Shown: positions 7,555-18,069 of the stretch, piece after piece
How positions within the stretch are numbered: position 1 is the first letter of the stretch
How the letters are laid out: the number at the start of each line of letters is the position of its first letter
DNA from: Chloroflexi bacterium OHK40
GTDB taxonomy: Bacteria; Chloroflexota; Chloroflexia; Chloroflexales; Chloroflexaceae
Assembly (NCBI GenBank): GCA_004367505.1
Contig: SFCB01000095.1
Coordinates: forward strand, 1-64,000
Direction: 5' to 3'
DNA length: 64,000 bases
Notes under the pieces: model-generated
The model's database searches: none
What the model saw: the letters and a program-made list of their open reading frames with translations, nothing else
What the model was told of the DNA's origin: nothing
Made by a program: the position numbers and the translations under genes

Positions 7555-7935
7555 TCAGCCTGTGATCAGGCGAACGAGGCCCGCGCCGAGGAAGACGGCG
7601 AGCAGCCCGACGACAACGCTCGCCCCGAGATAGAGGCCCGCGCCGAGCCAGTTCCCCGCGCTGATCAGGCTGAAGGCCTCGTAGCCGAAGGTCGAAAAGG
7701 TCGTGAATCCGCCGAGCAGCCCGGTAACGAGCAGCAAGCGCACGGGCTCGCTGAGTGGCATTCGGGTTGCAGCGAGGGTGAGCAAGGCGCCGATCGCCAG
7801 GCAGCCGAGCACATTGATGAGAAACGTCCCGTAGGGCCAGGCGGTGCCCAGGCGCTGCGCCGCCCAGGCCGCCAGTCCGTAGCGCAGATTTGCCCCGATC
7901 GCGGCACCCAGGGCGACGGCGAGGATGTTCAGCAT
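7555..7935 (-). CDS. crcB: CrcB/FluC fluoride channel
   Basis: A 126-residue, four-helix membrane protein with the Fluc family marks: GAAIGANLRYG in helix 1, GTFLINVLGCLAIG in helix 2 and GGFTTFSTFGYE in helix 3. That last segment holds the phenylalanines and threonines that line the fluoride pore. Fluc proteins work as antiparallel dimers that let toxic fluoride leave the cell. The ATG at 7935 has GGGAGG eight bases upstream; the in-frame extension to 8004 is hydrophilic and unlikely to be translated. I looked for a fluoride riboswitch upstream and could not make one. It is followed by the DUF190-CBS gene, probably in the same transcript. Confidence 0.92.
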   Translation of the reverse strand: MLNILAVALGAAIGANLRYGLAAWAAQRLGTAWPYGTFLINVLGCLAIGALLTLAATRMPLSEPVRLLLVTGLLGGFTTFSTFGYEAFSLISAGNWLGAGLYLGASVVVGLLAVFLGAGLVRLITG

Positions 7936-8020
7936 CTGCGCCCTCCCACCAGCCCACCCCCAGATCGCCAACCGGCGCCGCTCAAACTCTGATTGCCGCG
8001 ACACATGTGACCTCTACTCC

Positions 8021-8209
8021 ATGTCGTCCCACAGGCGGGCGGTGCGGTCGGCGCTCGCTGAGAGCAAGAAGACGTTCGCGGACCAACTGGCCAAAGATGC
8101 ATCCAAACCAGCTCTACAGCACCCGCCAGCGGCAGCACCCGAGCATATCGTCGAGGCCGCGCGTGAGACGCAGGCCGAAAGCATTGTGCCAGAGCCTATT
8201 TCGCGTTGA
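8021..8209 (+). CDS. Possible small hypothetical protein
   Basis: A 62-codon frame, MSSHRRAVRSALAESKKTFA onward, rich in Lys, Glu and Ala with an amphipathic look, lies in the gap between crcB and the Uma2 gene and overlaps the 3' end of the latter by 14 bases. There is no clear ribosome site. I do not recognise it; it could be a gene, a remnant or chance. Confidence 0.25.
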   Translation: MSSHRRAVRSALAESKKTFADQLAKDASKPALQHPPAAAPEHIVEAARETQAESIVPEPISR

Positions 8210-8813
8210 GCACCTCATCGACGCTCACGGTGAAGCCATCGAGCAGCTTTGATGAGGCCTGCTCGCCCCGACCAAAGACACCGTGCTCCGTGTACCGCTC
8301 ACCTTCAAGCGTGAGCACGGTGATGGTTCCTGTGATCGGATTAACGATCCAATATTCAGAGATACCTGCCTCGGCATAATCGAGGGGCTTTTCCTCTGTA
8401 TCACGTTCCGGTCGATCCGGGCTCACGATCTCGATCACCAGATCAGCGCCTAGCCAGTACTCGTTCTGGTTCCTCGGGTCGTTGGCGTCGCGGAGGGCAA
8501 GAATGTCTGGCTCACGGAACTTCCCTGGCCGCACCTGAAGCCGCAATGGCGCAAAGAGCACCTTCCCGCCTCCTGGGCGGAGCAGAAGCAGCAACATCTC
8601 ATACAGGAAGGCAACCATAACCTGATGATCACGTGTCGGCATCGGGAGCACCTCGATCACACCATCGGTAAACTCGATGAGGTGATTGGTCTGATTGCTC
8701 AGCTTGAGATACTGCTCGACACTCCAGAGGCCCTGGAGGGGTTCAAGTGTCACGTCGAGCCCATCAACCGCACGGACCATGCGCAGGTCGTGTGCCTGGG
8801 TATCAGTGGCCAT
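8196..8813 (-). CDS. Uma2-family (DUF820) PD-(D/E)XK nuclease-like protein
   Basis: A 205-residue protein of the Uma2 family, abundant in cyanobacteria and Chloroflexota. The nuclease core is visible: LIEFTDGVIEV with an early Glu, FREPDILAL with the catalytic Asp, LVIEIVSPDRPERD with the Glu, and EEKPLDYAEAGISEYWIV with the Lys. The start at 8813 follows a near-consensus promoter and removes a non-protein-like extension. Uma2 proteins are predicted restriction-like endonucleases but their biological role is unproven. Nothing in the neighbourhood suggests a partner. Confidence 0.88.
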   Translation of the reverse strand: MATDTQAHDLRMVRAVDGLDVTLEPLQGLWSVEQYLKLSNQTNHLIEFTDGVIEVLPMPTRDHQVMVAFLYEMLLLLLRPGGGKVLFAPLRLQVRPGKFREPDILALRDANDPRNQNEYWLGADLVIEIVSPDRPERDTEEKPLDYAEAGISEYWIVNPITGTITVLTLEGERYTEHGVFGRGEQASSKLLDGFTVSVDEVLNAK

Positions 8814-8851
8814 ACCGCCAACCCCGTATGTGCTCCGTTGATCCTGCTTGC

Positions 8852-8880
8852 AGTATATCCTGCTGTCTGGCCACAGGCAA
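8852..8880 (-). promoter_or_regulatory. Promoter of the Uma2 gene
   Basis: On the minus strand TTGCCT (8880-8875) and TATACT (8857-8852) are 17 bases apart, 39 bases before the Uma2 ATG. It is a good sigma-70-type match. The rest of the 352-base gap to 9166 holds a short run of GGGGACAGG repeats (about 8970-8992) and no gene that I can see. Confidence 0.6.
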
Positions 8881-9165
8881 TCAAGCCCGAAAAGTCTCGG
8901 CACTGCTCTGTGCGGTTGTTCAGGACGGGCGTACCTGGGCAACGAGGTGATGTGAGAGAGCCCAACGCGAGGGGACAGGGGACAGGGGGGCAGGACTATC
9001 CGGCCCATCTCCCACACCCGCGTACCGATCCCCGCTTCCTGGTTCTTGCTCTATACTGTGGTCCACGCGACAAACCTTCAGGCTGACCGCTCTTGGCCCG
9101 CCGGGTGCCCGAGCGGCAACGTAGCTGATTCTGTGTCCCCGCGCCTGTGAATGGAGGAGCGACGA

Positions 9166-10551
9166 GTGGAACTGCACGCCGCCATCGCGGCCTATCACGA
9201 CCTGCTCGACGATGATACGGCCCGCGAGAGCTACACGCGGCTCGCTACGGCCATGCGCGCCCGTGGGATGCTCGTAGGCAAGGCCCGTGACCGGCTCGTC
9301 TGCGAGGTGCTGCGCCCCCGCTTCGTCACCGCTGCCCAGCTCGGCTTGCTTGAGCGCGCCGCCCGCGCCGTGGGCCAGGCCATCCAGCAGGTGGGCGCTG
9401 CCGCCCTCGCCGATGAGACCCTGCTTGCCCCCTACGCCCTCTCCGCCGATGAGCGGGCCCTGCTCGCCATGGAGCCGGGCTACGCCGGCGCTGCCTGCTT
9501 TGGCCGTCTCGATGGCTTCCTCGATCCGGAGGCCGCCTGGTGCTGGTTTGTCGAGTCCAACCTCGAGTCGCCTGCCGGCATCGCCTACGAGGACGCCCTC
9601 GTCGAGGAGTTCCGCGCCCTGCCCGTCGTCCAGGCCTTCGAGCAGGAGCATCCGCTGCGCGCCTTTACCCTCTGGCGCCGCCTCCACGCCCTGCTGCTCG
9701 ATACCTGGGCTGCGTGGGGCGGGCGCGGCACCCCTACCGTCGCCATCGTGGACTTCCGCGAGGCCGTGACCATGCCCGAGTTCGTCTTTCTGCGCGACCG
9801 CTTCCGCGAGGCCGGGACGCCGACGCTGATCGCTGACCCGGATGAGCTGCGCTACGACGGCCACGAGCTCTTCGTGGAGCAGGAGGGCCATCGTACGCCG
9901 GTGGGCCTCGTCTACCGGCGTGTGCTCCAGCACGAGTTTCTGGCCCGTTACGATCTGCACCACCCGCTCGTGCGCGCCTACGCCGACGGCCGGGTCTGCG
10001 TGGTGAACCCCTTCCGCACCAAGCCGGTGCATACCAAGCTGATCATGGCGCTGGTGAGCGATGAGGACGGCCCGGCCTGGAGCCTGCTCGATGCCGAAAC
10101 ACGCGCTGCCGCCCGCGCCCATGTGCCCTGGAGCCGCCTGGTGCGTCCCGGGCCAACTGGCTACCAGGGCGCGCGGGTGGATCTGCTACACTTCGTCGAG
10201 CGTAACCGCGAGCGCCTGGTGCTCAAGCCCAACGATGAGTACGGCGGCAGCGGCGTGGTGCTCGGCTGGACGGTGAGCGACGATGCCTGGCGCGCGGCGC
10301 TGGCCGCCGCACAGCGCAGCCCGTGGGTGGTACAGGAGCGGGTACCCATCCCTGAGGAGCCCTACCCCACCTGGGACGCAGCGGGCGGTCTGCGGATCAC
10401 CCCGCGCTATGTGGATAGCGACCCCTGCATCTTCGGAGCGGGGGCCGCGCTGGAGGCCGCTGGCTGTCTTACCCGCATCGCCGCGACACCCCTACTCAAT
10501 GTGAGCGCCGGTGGCGGCGCCGCGCCACCAACATTCTTGATCGAGGCCTGA
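9166..10551 (+). CDS. Circularly permuted ATP-grasp-like protein, function unknown
   Basis: About 461 residues. The C-terminal half contains ATP-grasp elements: a strand with a central Lys, RLVLKPNDEYGGSGVVLGW, the typical glycine-rich nucleotide loop, preceded by NPFRTKPVHTKLIMALV. The N-terminal part is helical. The order resembles circularly permuted ATP-grasp and glutathionylspermidine-synthase-like ligases, which join an amine to a carboxylate using ATP. I prefer the GTG at 9166 because GGAGGA lies just upstream; an in-frame ATG at 9151 has no ribosome site. The stop overlaps the ATG of the TauE gene (TGATG), so the pair is translationally coupled. The substrate is unknown. Confidence 0.65.
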   Translation: MELHAAIAAYHDLLDDDTARESYTRLATAMRARGMLVGKARDRLVCEVLRPRFVTAAQLGLLERAARAVGQAIQQVGAAALADETLLAPYALSADERALLAMEPGYAGAACFGRLDGFLDPEAAWCWFVESNLESPAGIAYEDALVEEFRALPVVQAFEQEHPLRAFTLWRRLHALLLDTWAAWGGRGTPTVAIVDFREAVTMPEFVFLRDRFREAGTPTLIADPDELRYDGHELFVEQEGHRTPVGLVYRRVLQHEFLARYDLHHPLVRAYADGRVCVVNPFRTKPVHTKLIMALVSDEDGPAWSLLDAETRAAARAHVPWSRLVRPGPTGYQGARVDLLHFVERNRERLVLKPNDEYGGSGVVLGWTVSDDAWRAALAAAQRSPWVVQERVPIPEEPYPTWDAAGGLRITPRYVDSDPCIFGAGAALEAAGCLTRIAATPLLNVSAGGGAAPPTFLIEA

Positions 10552-11285
10552 TGCAGCTCGAACCCTGGCAGTGGCTCCTCGGCGCCCTCGGCGCCTTTCT
10601 CGTCGGCATCGCAAAAACAGGCATCCCCGGCCTCGGAATCCTGTCGGTCGCAATCTTCGGCCTGGCCTTTCCGACGCGCGACTCGGTGGGCCTCGTGTTG
10701 ATCATGCTCATCTGCGCCGACATTGTGGCTGTCAGCGCGTACCGCCACGACGCAAGCTGGCCGCATCTCTGGCGGCTCTTTCCCTGGGCGGTCGCCGGCA
10801 TTATCGTGGGGTACCTGGCGCTCGGGCGCGTGAACGAAGTGCAGATGCGTCGTCTCCTTGGCGCCATCCTGCTCGGGCTCTCCCTCTTGCAATTGTTGCG
10901 CGCCCGCCGGCCGGCCGCACCCGCGAACGAGCCGCACTGGCTGTTTGCGCCGCTCACGGGTGTCACCGGTGGCTTCACCACCATGGTCGCCAACGCCGCG
11001 GGACCGGTGATGGTGATCTATTTGCTGGCCATGCGCCTGCCGAAGCTAAGCTTCGTCGGAACGAGCGCCTGGTTCTTCTTCCTCCTGAACCTCTTCAAAG
11101 TGCCCTTTAGCGCCTCCCTGGGGTTGATCAACCCTTCCACCCTGGGGATCTCACTCGCCCTCGGGCTGGTTGCCATGGCTGGCGCCGGATTCGGGCGTCC
11201 GCTGGTTGAGCGCCTCAACCAGCGTGTCTTCGAGTTGACGGCACTCGGCTTGACCTTTGTGGCCGCACTGCTCATGGTCCGCTGA
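10551..11285 (+). CDS. TauE/SafE-family membrane exporter
   Basis: A 244-residue protein of about eight hydrophobic segments. It has the family features: GAFLVGIAKTGIPGLG in helix 1, and a repeat in the second half, LTGVTGGFTTMVANAAGPVM. TauE/SafE proteins export sulfite, sulfoacetate and other small organosulfur or carboxylate anions. It starts within the stop codon of the ATP-grasp-like gene, so the exporter may handle a product of that enzyme. It is convergent with the inositol operon, which ends 62 bases away; I see no strong terminator hairpin in that gap. Confidence 0.85.
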   Translation: MQLEPWQWLLGALGAFLVGIAKTGIPGLGILSVAIFGLAFPTRDSVGLVLIMLICADIVAVSAYRHDASWPHLWRLFPWAVAGIIVGYLALGRVNEVQMRRLLGAILLGLSLLQLLRARRPAAPANEPHWLFAPLTGVTGGFTTMVANAAGPVMVIYLLAMRLPKLSFVGTSAWFFFLLNLFKVPFSASLGLINPSTLGISLALGLVAMAGAGFGRPLVERLNQRVFELTALGLTFVAALLMVR

Positions 11286-11347
11286 GGAGCCCGCGCCGCC
11301 AGAATGACTGGCCAGCAACGCCGGACGGACCGCAAGCACCCTGGCCC

Positions 11348-12364
11348 TTATCCCACGATCTCGCTCAGCCGCACCGGCCGGCCCTCAGCGTGGGAGCGCC
11401 GTGCAGCGAGTCCCATCACCACGGGAACGCGACCGTCGAGGCCGCTCACAGGCACCGGGCGGTCGTCGATCACGGCCTCGACAAAGGCTTGCAGCTCGGC
11501 TACAAAGCTCTCGGTGTAACGCTCCATGAAGAAGTTGAGCGGCAGGTCGCGGCGCACGCTCTCAGCGGTGCTGATCACGGCGCTGTTAGGGTAGTTGTTA
11601 CCGATCATCACCGCTCCGGCACTGCCGAAGAGCTCAACACGCTGGTCGTACCCATAAACGGCGCGACGGCTATTGTCGATCGTGCCGATCACGCCGTTGG
11701 CGAAACTGAGCACCAGCACGGCGGTGTCCACATCGCCCGCGTCGGCAATTGCCGGGTCCTGCGTGGTGGCACGCACGTAGAGCTCCTCAACCTCGCTGCC
11801 GATCAGAAAGCGGGCCAGATCGAAGTCGTGAATGGTCATGTCCATGAACATGCCGCCAGAAACGCGCACATAATCGATCGGCGGAGGGGCGGGATCTCGG
11901 CTAATGATATGGAGCAGCTGGGGCTGGCCGATCTCGCCCCGCTCAACGGCCTGGCGCGCGCGGCGGAAGTTCGGGTCGAATCGACGATTGAAGCCGATCT
12001 GCAGCTGCACACCGGCCCGCTCCACCACGGCAAGGGCCCGGTCAATGGTGGGTAGATCGAGGGCGATCGGCTTCTCGCAGAAGATCTGTTTGTCAGCGGC
12101 GGCGGCCTCTTCGATCAACTGGGCGTGGGTATCGGTGGCCGAGCAGATCAGGACTGCCTGGATGGCCGGATCGTCGAGGATGCTGTGGTAGTCGGCGGTA
12201 GCGCCAGGAATGCCGTAGGCCTCGGCGCAGCTGCGGGCGGCAGCCTCGTTCACATCCGCTACGGCGAGGAGGCGGGCGCCGGGCACACGGGTGGCGAGGT
12301 TGGCGGCGTGCACGCGGCCAATGCGGCCCGCGCCGATCAGGCCGATGGTGAGCGGGGCAGGCAT
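11348..12364 (-). CDS. iolG: Inositol 2-dehydrogenase (Gfo/Idh/MocA family), distal copy
   Basis: A 338-residue NAD-dependent oxidoreductase. The Rossmann loop is IGLIGAGRIGRVHAANL near residues 6-22. The family catalytic Lys lies in FCEKPIALD, and HDFDLARFL follows in the substrate domain. Inositol dehydrogenases oxidise myo-inositol to 2-keto-myo-inositol. It is the last gene of the inositol operon and starts 12 bases after the iolE stop, with AAGGAA upstream of the ATG at 12364. A second family member, 22157-23176, is the first gene of the same operon, so one may act on scyllo- or chiro-inositol. Which is which cannot be told here. Confidence 0.85.
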   Translation of the reverse strand: MPAPLTIGLIGAGRIGRVHAANLATRVPGARLLAVADVNEAAARSCAEAYGIPGATADYHSILDDPAIQAVLICSATDTHAQLIEEAAAADKQIFCEKPIALDLPTIDRALAVVERAGVQLQIGFNRRFDPNFRRARQAVERGEIGQPQLLHIISRDPAPPPIDYVRVSGGMFMDMTIHDFDLARFLIGSEVEELYVRATTQDPAIADAGDVDTAVLVLSFANGVIGTIDNSRRAVYGYDQRVELFGSAGAVMIGNNYPNSAVISTAESVRRDLPLNFFMERYTESFVAELQAFVEAVIDDRPVPVSGLDGRVPVVMGLAARRSHAEGRPVRLSEIVG

Positions 12365-12375
12365 AGAGAGTTCCT

Positions 12376-13299
12376 TCAAAGACCGATGGAGCGGAGGTAG
12401 GCACGGTTGCGCGCGGCGCTCAGCGCTGGGGCGCCCATGCCGGGCAGCACGTCTTGCTCAACCGTCAGGTAGCCGGTGTAGGCGTGCTCGCGCAGCCACT
12501 GTGCCACGGCAGGGAAGTCTACGCTGCCACGCCCGAGCTCGCAGAAGAGCCCCCGGCCAACGGTGGCGAAGTAGTCAAGATCTTCGGCTCGGGCCTGCGC
12601 TGCCACCTGGAGATCGCAATCTTTGAGATGGACATACCAGATACGCGCGGCGAAGCGGGCGAGGCCCTCGGCGGCGCCCTCGGCACCGGCGGCGCCGTAG
12701 ACGTAGTGGCCCGTGTCGAACACCAGGCCAAGGAGGGCCGGATCGGTCAGATCGAGCAGGGTCGCGATCTCCCCGGGTGTCTCAACATAGCCAGCGCAGT
12801 GGTGGTGGAAGACGGTACGCAGGCCAGTCTGCTCGCGAACGGCGGCGGCAATCCGGTTGGCACCAGCGGCGAAGGTGCGCCACTCGGCAGGGCTCAGGGC
12901 CTCGGCGGGGGTAATGCGCCCGGCGAGGCGGGTACGCACTGGGTCGGTGCCGTTCTCATCGGCAAGCACCAGGAAGGGCCGGGCCCCGGGGCGGGCTGCG
13001 GCGGCGAGGAGCGAGGCCACCTGTAGGGCGGATGCCTCCCCTGCAACATGGGCGGCTGCGTCCTTCAGCCGCACGGGCACAAAGGCGCCCGTCAGGTCGA
13101 GCCCACGGCGGGCGAGCGCGTCGTGCAGGGCCTCTGGCTCCTCTGGCATGTAGCCCCGATCGCCTAGCTCGGTACCGGTGTAGCCACTGGCGGCCAGTTC
13201 ATCGAGCATGCGCTCGTAGGGCACGCGCTCTCCGCTCAGGCCGGCAAACTCGAGTGTGCCCCAGGAGCACGGGGCATTGCCGATCTTGATACCGTGCAT
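12376..13299 (-). CDS. iolE: Inosose dehydratase-like TIM-barrel protein
   Basis: A 307-residue xylose-isomerase-like TIM barrel. The opening [13 protein letters not shown] and the early [13 protein letters not shown] are typical of IolE/MocC proteins. Likely metal ligands are in [23 protein letters not shown] and WYVHLKDCD, with a C-terminal Glu in LTVEQDVLP. IolE dehydrates 2-keto-myo-inositol to the trione that IolD hydrolyses. Context supports this, since iolB, iolC, iolD and a dehydrogenase are in the same operon. An IolI-type isomerase is the main alternative. Confidence 0.8.
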   Translation of the reverse strand: MHGIKIGNAPCSWGTLEFAGLSGERVPYERMLDELAASGYTGTELGDRGYMPEEPEALHDALARRGLDLTGAFVPVRLKDAAAHVAGEASALQVASLLAAAARPGARPFLVLADENGTDPVRTRLAGRITPAEALSPAEWRTFAAGANRIAAAVREQTGLRTVFHHHCAGYVETPGEIATLLDLTDPALLGLVFDTGHYVYGAAGAEGAAEGLARFAARIWYVHLKDCDLQVAAQARAEDLDYFATVGRGLFCELGRGSVDFPAVAQWLREHAYTGYLTVEQDVLPGMGAPALSAARNRAYLRSIGL

Positions 13300-13309
13300 G
13301 CCATAACCC

Positions 13310-14782
13310 TCAGAACGTACGGGACCATTCCTTCGGCCAGCGCTCTACCACCACTTTGGTCTCGGTGTAGAACTCCACTCCGTGGCGGCCCTGAGCGTGC
13401 AGGTCGCCGAAGAAGCTCTCACCCCATCCGGAGAAGGGGAAGTAGGCCATCGGTGCGGGGACGGCGATGTTGATGCCGACATTGCCGACATTGGCCTCGT
13501 AGCGAAACTTGCGGGCCGCGGCGCCAGAACTGGTGAAGATGCAGGCCATGTTGCCGTAGCGGTTGTTATTGACGATCGCGATCGCCTCGTCCACTGTCTC
13601 GGCGTGCGCCAGGCTCAGCACCGGGCCGAAGATCTCGGTGCGCGCCAGTTCACCACCCATGGGAACGTGATCGAGGATGGTCGGGTGGATGAAGGCGCCG
13701 TGCTCGTAGCCGCTCACGGTGCGCCCGCGCCCGTCCACCAGCAGATCGGCACCCTCCTTGCGGCCCAACTCGATCAGGCCTTCGATTCGCGCACGGCTCT
13801 GCTGGGAGATTACCGGGCCCATCTCGACGCCTGGATCGAGGCCATAGCCCACCTTGCGGCTCGTCGCGATGTCGGCCATCAACTCGACGAATTGGCTACG
13901 GGCGGCGCCGACTGTCACCGCCACCGAGGCGGCCAGGCAGCGCTGGCCAGCGCAGCCGAAGGCCGAGTCGGCCAGGATTCTGGCCGTCATCTCCATATCG
14001 GCATCGGGCAGCACCACCACCGGGTTCTTGGCTCCGCCCTGGCACTGGGCTCGCTTCCCGTTGGCCGTCGCCCGGCTGTAGATGTACTTCGCCACGGGGG
14101 TAGAGCCCACGAAACTCACCGCGCGGATGGCCGGGTTGTCCAGGATGGCATCGACCGTCTCCTTGCCACCGTTGACGAGTTGGACGACGCCGGGGGGCAG
14201 GCCGAGTTGCTCGATCAGGCCGAAGAGGCGCTGGCTGCTGAGCGGTACCTTCTCGGAGGGCTTCAGAATGAAGCAGTTGCCGGTGGCCACGGCGTAGGGC
14301 ATAAACCAGAGCGGGATCATCAGCGGAAAGTTGAAGGGCGTGATTGCCGCCACCACACCCAGCGGCTGGCGGAACATGTGCTCGTCAATTCCGCGGGCAA
14401 TGTCTTCGTTGTTGTAGCCCTGCATGAGGGAGGGGATGCCAGCGGCCACCTCGACATTCTCGACCGCCCGTTGAATCTCGGCGCGGGCCTCGGCGAAGGT
14501 CTTGCCGCACTCCTCGGTGATCGTGCGGGCCAGTTCGTCGAGGTAGGCCTCGATCAGCGCTTTGAGCCGGAAGAGGTACTGCACACGCTCACCAGCAGGC
14601 ACGCGACGCCACGCCGGAAAGGCGGCCTGGGCGGCCTCGGCGGCGCGAGCCACCGTCTCAGCGGGGCTCAGCGGCACCTCGGCCAGGGTCACGGCGGTGG
14701 CCGGGTTCACCACGGGTAGCGTCGCCGCTGCGGGGCGCTGCCAGACGCCACCGATGTAGTTAGGCAGAGTCTCGACTGTCAT
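13310..14782 (-). CDS. mmsA: CoA-acylating methylmalonate-semialdehyde dehydrogenase
   Basis: A 490-residue aldehyde dehydrogenase of the MmsA/IolA type, which turns malonate semialdehyde into acetyl-CoA and methylmalonate semialdehyde into propionyl-CoA. The family marks are NYIGGVW at the N-terminus, [14 protein letters not shown] in the cofactor domain, [13 protein letters not shown], and the nucleophile Cys in [14 protein letters not shown]-terminal [20 protein letters not shown] completes the pattern. It lies between the inositol ABC transporter and iolE and performs the last step of inositol breakdown. The start has GAGGAGG upstream. Confidence 0.93.
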   Translation of the reverse strand: MTVETLPNYIGGVWQRPAAATLPVVNPATAVTLAEVPLSPAETVARAAEAAQAAFPAWRRVPAGERVQYLFRLKALIEAYLDELARTITEECGKTFAEARAEIQRAVENVEVAAGIPSLMQGYNNEDIARGIDEHMFRQPLGVVAAITPFNFPLMIPLWFMPYAVATGNCFILKPSEKVPLSSQRLFGLIEQLGLPPGVVQLVNGGKETVDAILDNPAIRAVSFVGSTPVAKYIYSRATANGKRAQCQGGAKNPVVVLPDADMEMTARILADSAFGCAGQRCLAASVAVTVGAARSQFVELMADIATSRKVGYGLDPGVEMGPVISQQSRARIEGLIELGRKEGADLLVDGRGRTVSGYEHGAFIHPTILDHVPMGGELARTEIFGPVLSLAHAETVDEAIAIVNNNRYGNMACIFTSSGAAARKFRYEANVGNVGINIAVPAPMAYFPFSGWGESFFGDLHAQGRHGVEFYTETKVVVERWPKEWSRTF

Positions 14783-14814
14783 AGGGACCTCCTCATCTGC
14801 GATCCTCGCCGTTC

Positions 14815-15734
14815 CTATCCCGCCTCCGTACGGTCAGTGCGCGTGGGCGCGGGCGCGTCGGGCGGGGCGTAGTGGCCCACCTGGAGGTCGCGGGCCTCCT
14901 GGTTGAGCTCGCTTGCGGTCTTGCCGAGCGCCCGGGCGGCCACGGCGTCGGTGCGGGCGAACTCGGCCAGTTCGTGGCCCAACTCTTCGAGCTCGGCACC
15001 GCCGGCCATCATCGAGGTTACCTCTTCGCGGGTCACATCGGCTTTGCTAAAGGTACCATAGCTACGGCCACGGTTGAGCAGGGTGAAGCGGTCGCCGATC
15101 GGGTAAGCGTGGTGCACGTTGTGGGTGATGAAGATCACGCCGAGATTGCGGGCACGGGCCTGGGCGATGTAGCGCAGCACGACACTGGCCTCTTTCACGC
15201 CGAGGGCCGCAGTGGGCTCGTCGAGGATGAGCACCCGGGCGCCGAAGTAGACCGCCCGGGCGATCGCGACGCACTGACGTTCACCGCCGGAAAGTGTGCC
15301 CACCGGCTGGCCCGGGTCCCGCACCTGGATGCCCATTTTGGCCATCTCCGCCCGTGTCACCTCGTCGGCCCGGCGCGTGTCGAAGCGGCGGAAGGGCCCC
15401 CAACCTACCATCGGCTCCGATCCGAGGAAGAAGTTGCGCGAGAGGCCCATCAGCGGGATCATCGCCAGATCCTGGTAGACGGTGGCGATCCCGGCGTCGA
15501 GGGCGTCACGGGGAGAGCGAAAGCTCACCGGCCGGCCATTCACCAGGTACTCACCCTGGCTGGGCTGGTGGACACCCGAGAGGATCTTGATCAGGGTGCT
15601 CTTGCCGGCACCGTTGTCGCCGAGCAGGCACATCACCTCGCCAGCGTGCAGCGTCATCGAGATGTCGTAGAGAGCGATGACGCTCCCGAAATACTTGGTG
15701 ACGTTGCGCACCTCGAGCAGCGGCGTTGCGGTTG

Positions 15735-15738
<4 letters not shown>
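14815..15738 (-). CDS. Sugar/inositol ABC transporter ATP-binding protein
   Basis: A 307-residue ATPase with one nucleotide-binding domain: Walker [10 protein letters not shown], signature [14 protein letters not shown], Walker [13 protein letters not shown] and the switch histidine in FITHNVHH. Classical ribose-type importers use a double-domain ATPase of about 500 residues; this is the single-domain version, which would work as a homodimer. The C-terminal 60 residues are an extra hydrophilic tail. Its ATG overlaps the stop of the permease gene by four bases. With the permease and lipoprotein it forms the inositol uptake system of this operon. Confidence 0.9.
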
Positions 15739-16802
<1,064 letters not shown>

Positions 16803-16884
16803 GTGGTTCTCCTCTACGTTACCAGTTGCCAGCTGATGGTGACGCTCGCGCGTTCGAGGCTCCGCTCGGGCCAGGCGCCTGGGT

Positions 16885-16912
16885 GGCGGCTGGCTCCTCT
16901 CTTCCAGCCGCC
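16885..16912 (-). other. Intercistronic hairpin after the binding-protein gene
   Basis: GGCGGCTGG and CCAGCCGCC form a perfect 9-bp stem with a 10-base loop between the solute-binding-protein gene and its permease. There is no T-run on the transcribed strand. Such hairpins usually protect the upstream message from 3' exonucleases, giving more binding protein than permease. Confidence 0.6.
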
Positions 16913-16939
16913 AAGCGGAGCGGTGGACTACGGCCAGCC

Positions 16940-17995
16940 TCAGCGTGTCCCGGCCCGGGAGAGCTCGATCACTCGGGCGGCATTGTCGGCGGTGACGAAG
17001 CCGGGCCCGGTCATCAACACGTCGTTGGCGATGGTGTTCAGATTCGTCTGGTAGAGCGTGAGCAACACGATTGGCAAATAGCCCTGGAGATACTGCTGCT
17101 GGTCGATGGCGAAGAGGATGTTGCCGGCGTTGATCGCCTCGAGCACTTCCGGCGAGAGGTCGAAGGTGGCAAGCTGCACGCTGCCGAGTTTGCCATCGGC
17201 CTCCAGGGCAGCCAGCGCCGGGGCGGCGCCCGTGGGGCCGAGGGTGAGCACGCCGTTCACGTCGGGGTTGCTGGCGAGCGCTGCCGAGATGCGCTGCTGC
17301 GAGTCGGTGGGATTGGCCAGGTCTACCGCTAGCACCTCAACCGTACCACCGGCGGCGCTCATGGCGTCAGTGAAACCGTTGCAGCGCGCGTCGAGGCCGG
17401 CATTGCCCACCTCCTGGTTCACGCAGAGGGCGTTCGTCACACCTGCCGCGGCCATGCGCTCGCCGCCGCCGAAGCCGGCTTCGTACTCGGTCTGGCCCAC
17501 GTGGGTGAGTAGCCCGAACTCCTGAGCTACGTCGCTGCCCGAGTTCATGGAGATCACCGGGATTCCGGCGGCAACGGCACTTTCGATCGAGGCTCGTAGC
17601 GCGTCAGCATCGGGGATGGAGACAACCAGGCCGTCAGGTCCCGAGGCCACTGCGGCGTCGATCAGCTGAGACATCTGTACCATGTCGAAGGTCTGGGGGG
17701 CCTGGTATTCGACGGTCACACCCATGTCGGCGGCGGCCTGGTCAACACCGTTCTTCACCACCGACCAGAAGGGGTCGCTGGCCTGACCATGGCTGACGAC
17801 GACGAAGCGCAGGTCGCGACTGGCCTGGGCCACACCAGCGGCGGGGGCCTGGGCCTGGGGAGCGGTGGGGTCGGACGCCACGGGCGCCGTGGTGGCCTCG
17901 CCAGCGGGCGGTTGGGCCGGGGCCTGCCCGCCGCAGGCCACGAGAGTGAGGATCAGGGTCAGGAGCAGGGCCACGAGCTTGAAGTGCCTGGTCAT
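16940..17995 (-). CDS. Sugar/inositol-binding lipoprotein of the ABC transporter
   Basis: A 351-residue periplasmic-binding-protein type I lipoprotein. The signal peptide has a Lys/Arg start, a leucine-rich core and a lipobox LTLVACGG with Cys near residue 20. A 40-residue Pro/Ala/Thr-rich linker follows, then a ribose-binding-like fold starting at [20 protein letters not shown]. Start choice is firm: AAGGAGG lies six bases before the ATG at 17995. It is the first transporter gene after iolD and very probably captures myo-inositol. Confidence 0.9.
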   Translation of the reverse strand: MTRHFKLVALLLTLILTLVACGGQAPAQPPAGEATTAPVASDPTAPQAQAPAAGVAQASRDLRFVVVSHGQASDPFWSVVKNGVDQAAADMGVTVEYQAPQTFDMVQMSQLIDAAVASGPDGLVVSIPDADALRASIESAVAAGIPVISMNSGSDVAQEFGLLTHVGQTEYEAGFGGGERMAAAGVTNALCVNQEVGNAGLDARCNGFTDAMSAAGGTVEVLAVDLANPTDSQQRISAALASNPDVNGVLTLGPTGAAPALAALEADGKLGSVQLATFDLSPEVLEAINAGNILFAIDQQQYLQGYLPIVLLTLYQTNLNTIANDVLMTGPGFVTADNAARVIELSRAGTR

Positions 17996-18069
17996 CGGGT
18001 GCCTCCTTGCCACATATCAGGCCAGCGCGCCACATAGCGCGTTGTACCACGTTGCTTTTTGCTCGCCTG

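Noticed and set aside
7936-8040. Fluoride riboswitch upstream of crcB
   Set aside because: GGCGAT and GGGGGTGG strings are present, but the conserved pseudoknot and the closing segment cannot be assembled.
16940-17995. Inositol-specific naming of the ABC transporter
   Set aside because: Operon context favours inositol, but the sequence alone does not separate inositol, ribose or xylose types, so no gene symbol is given.
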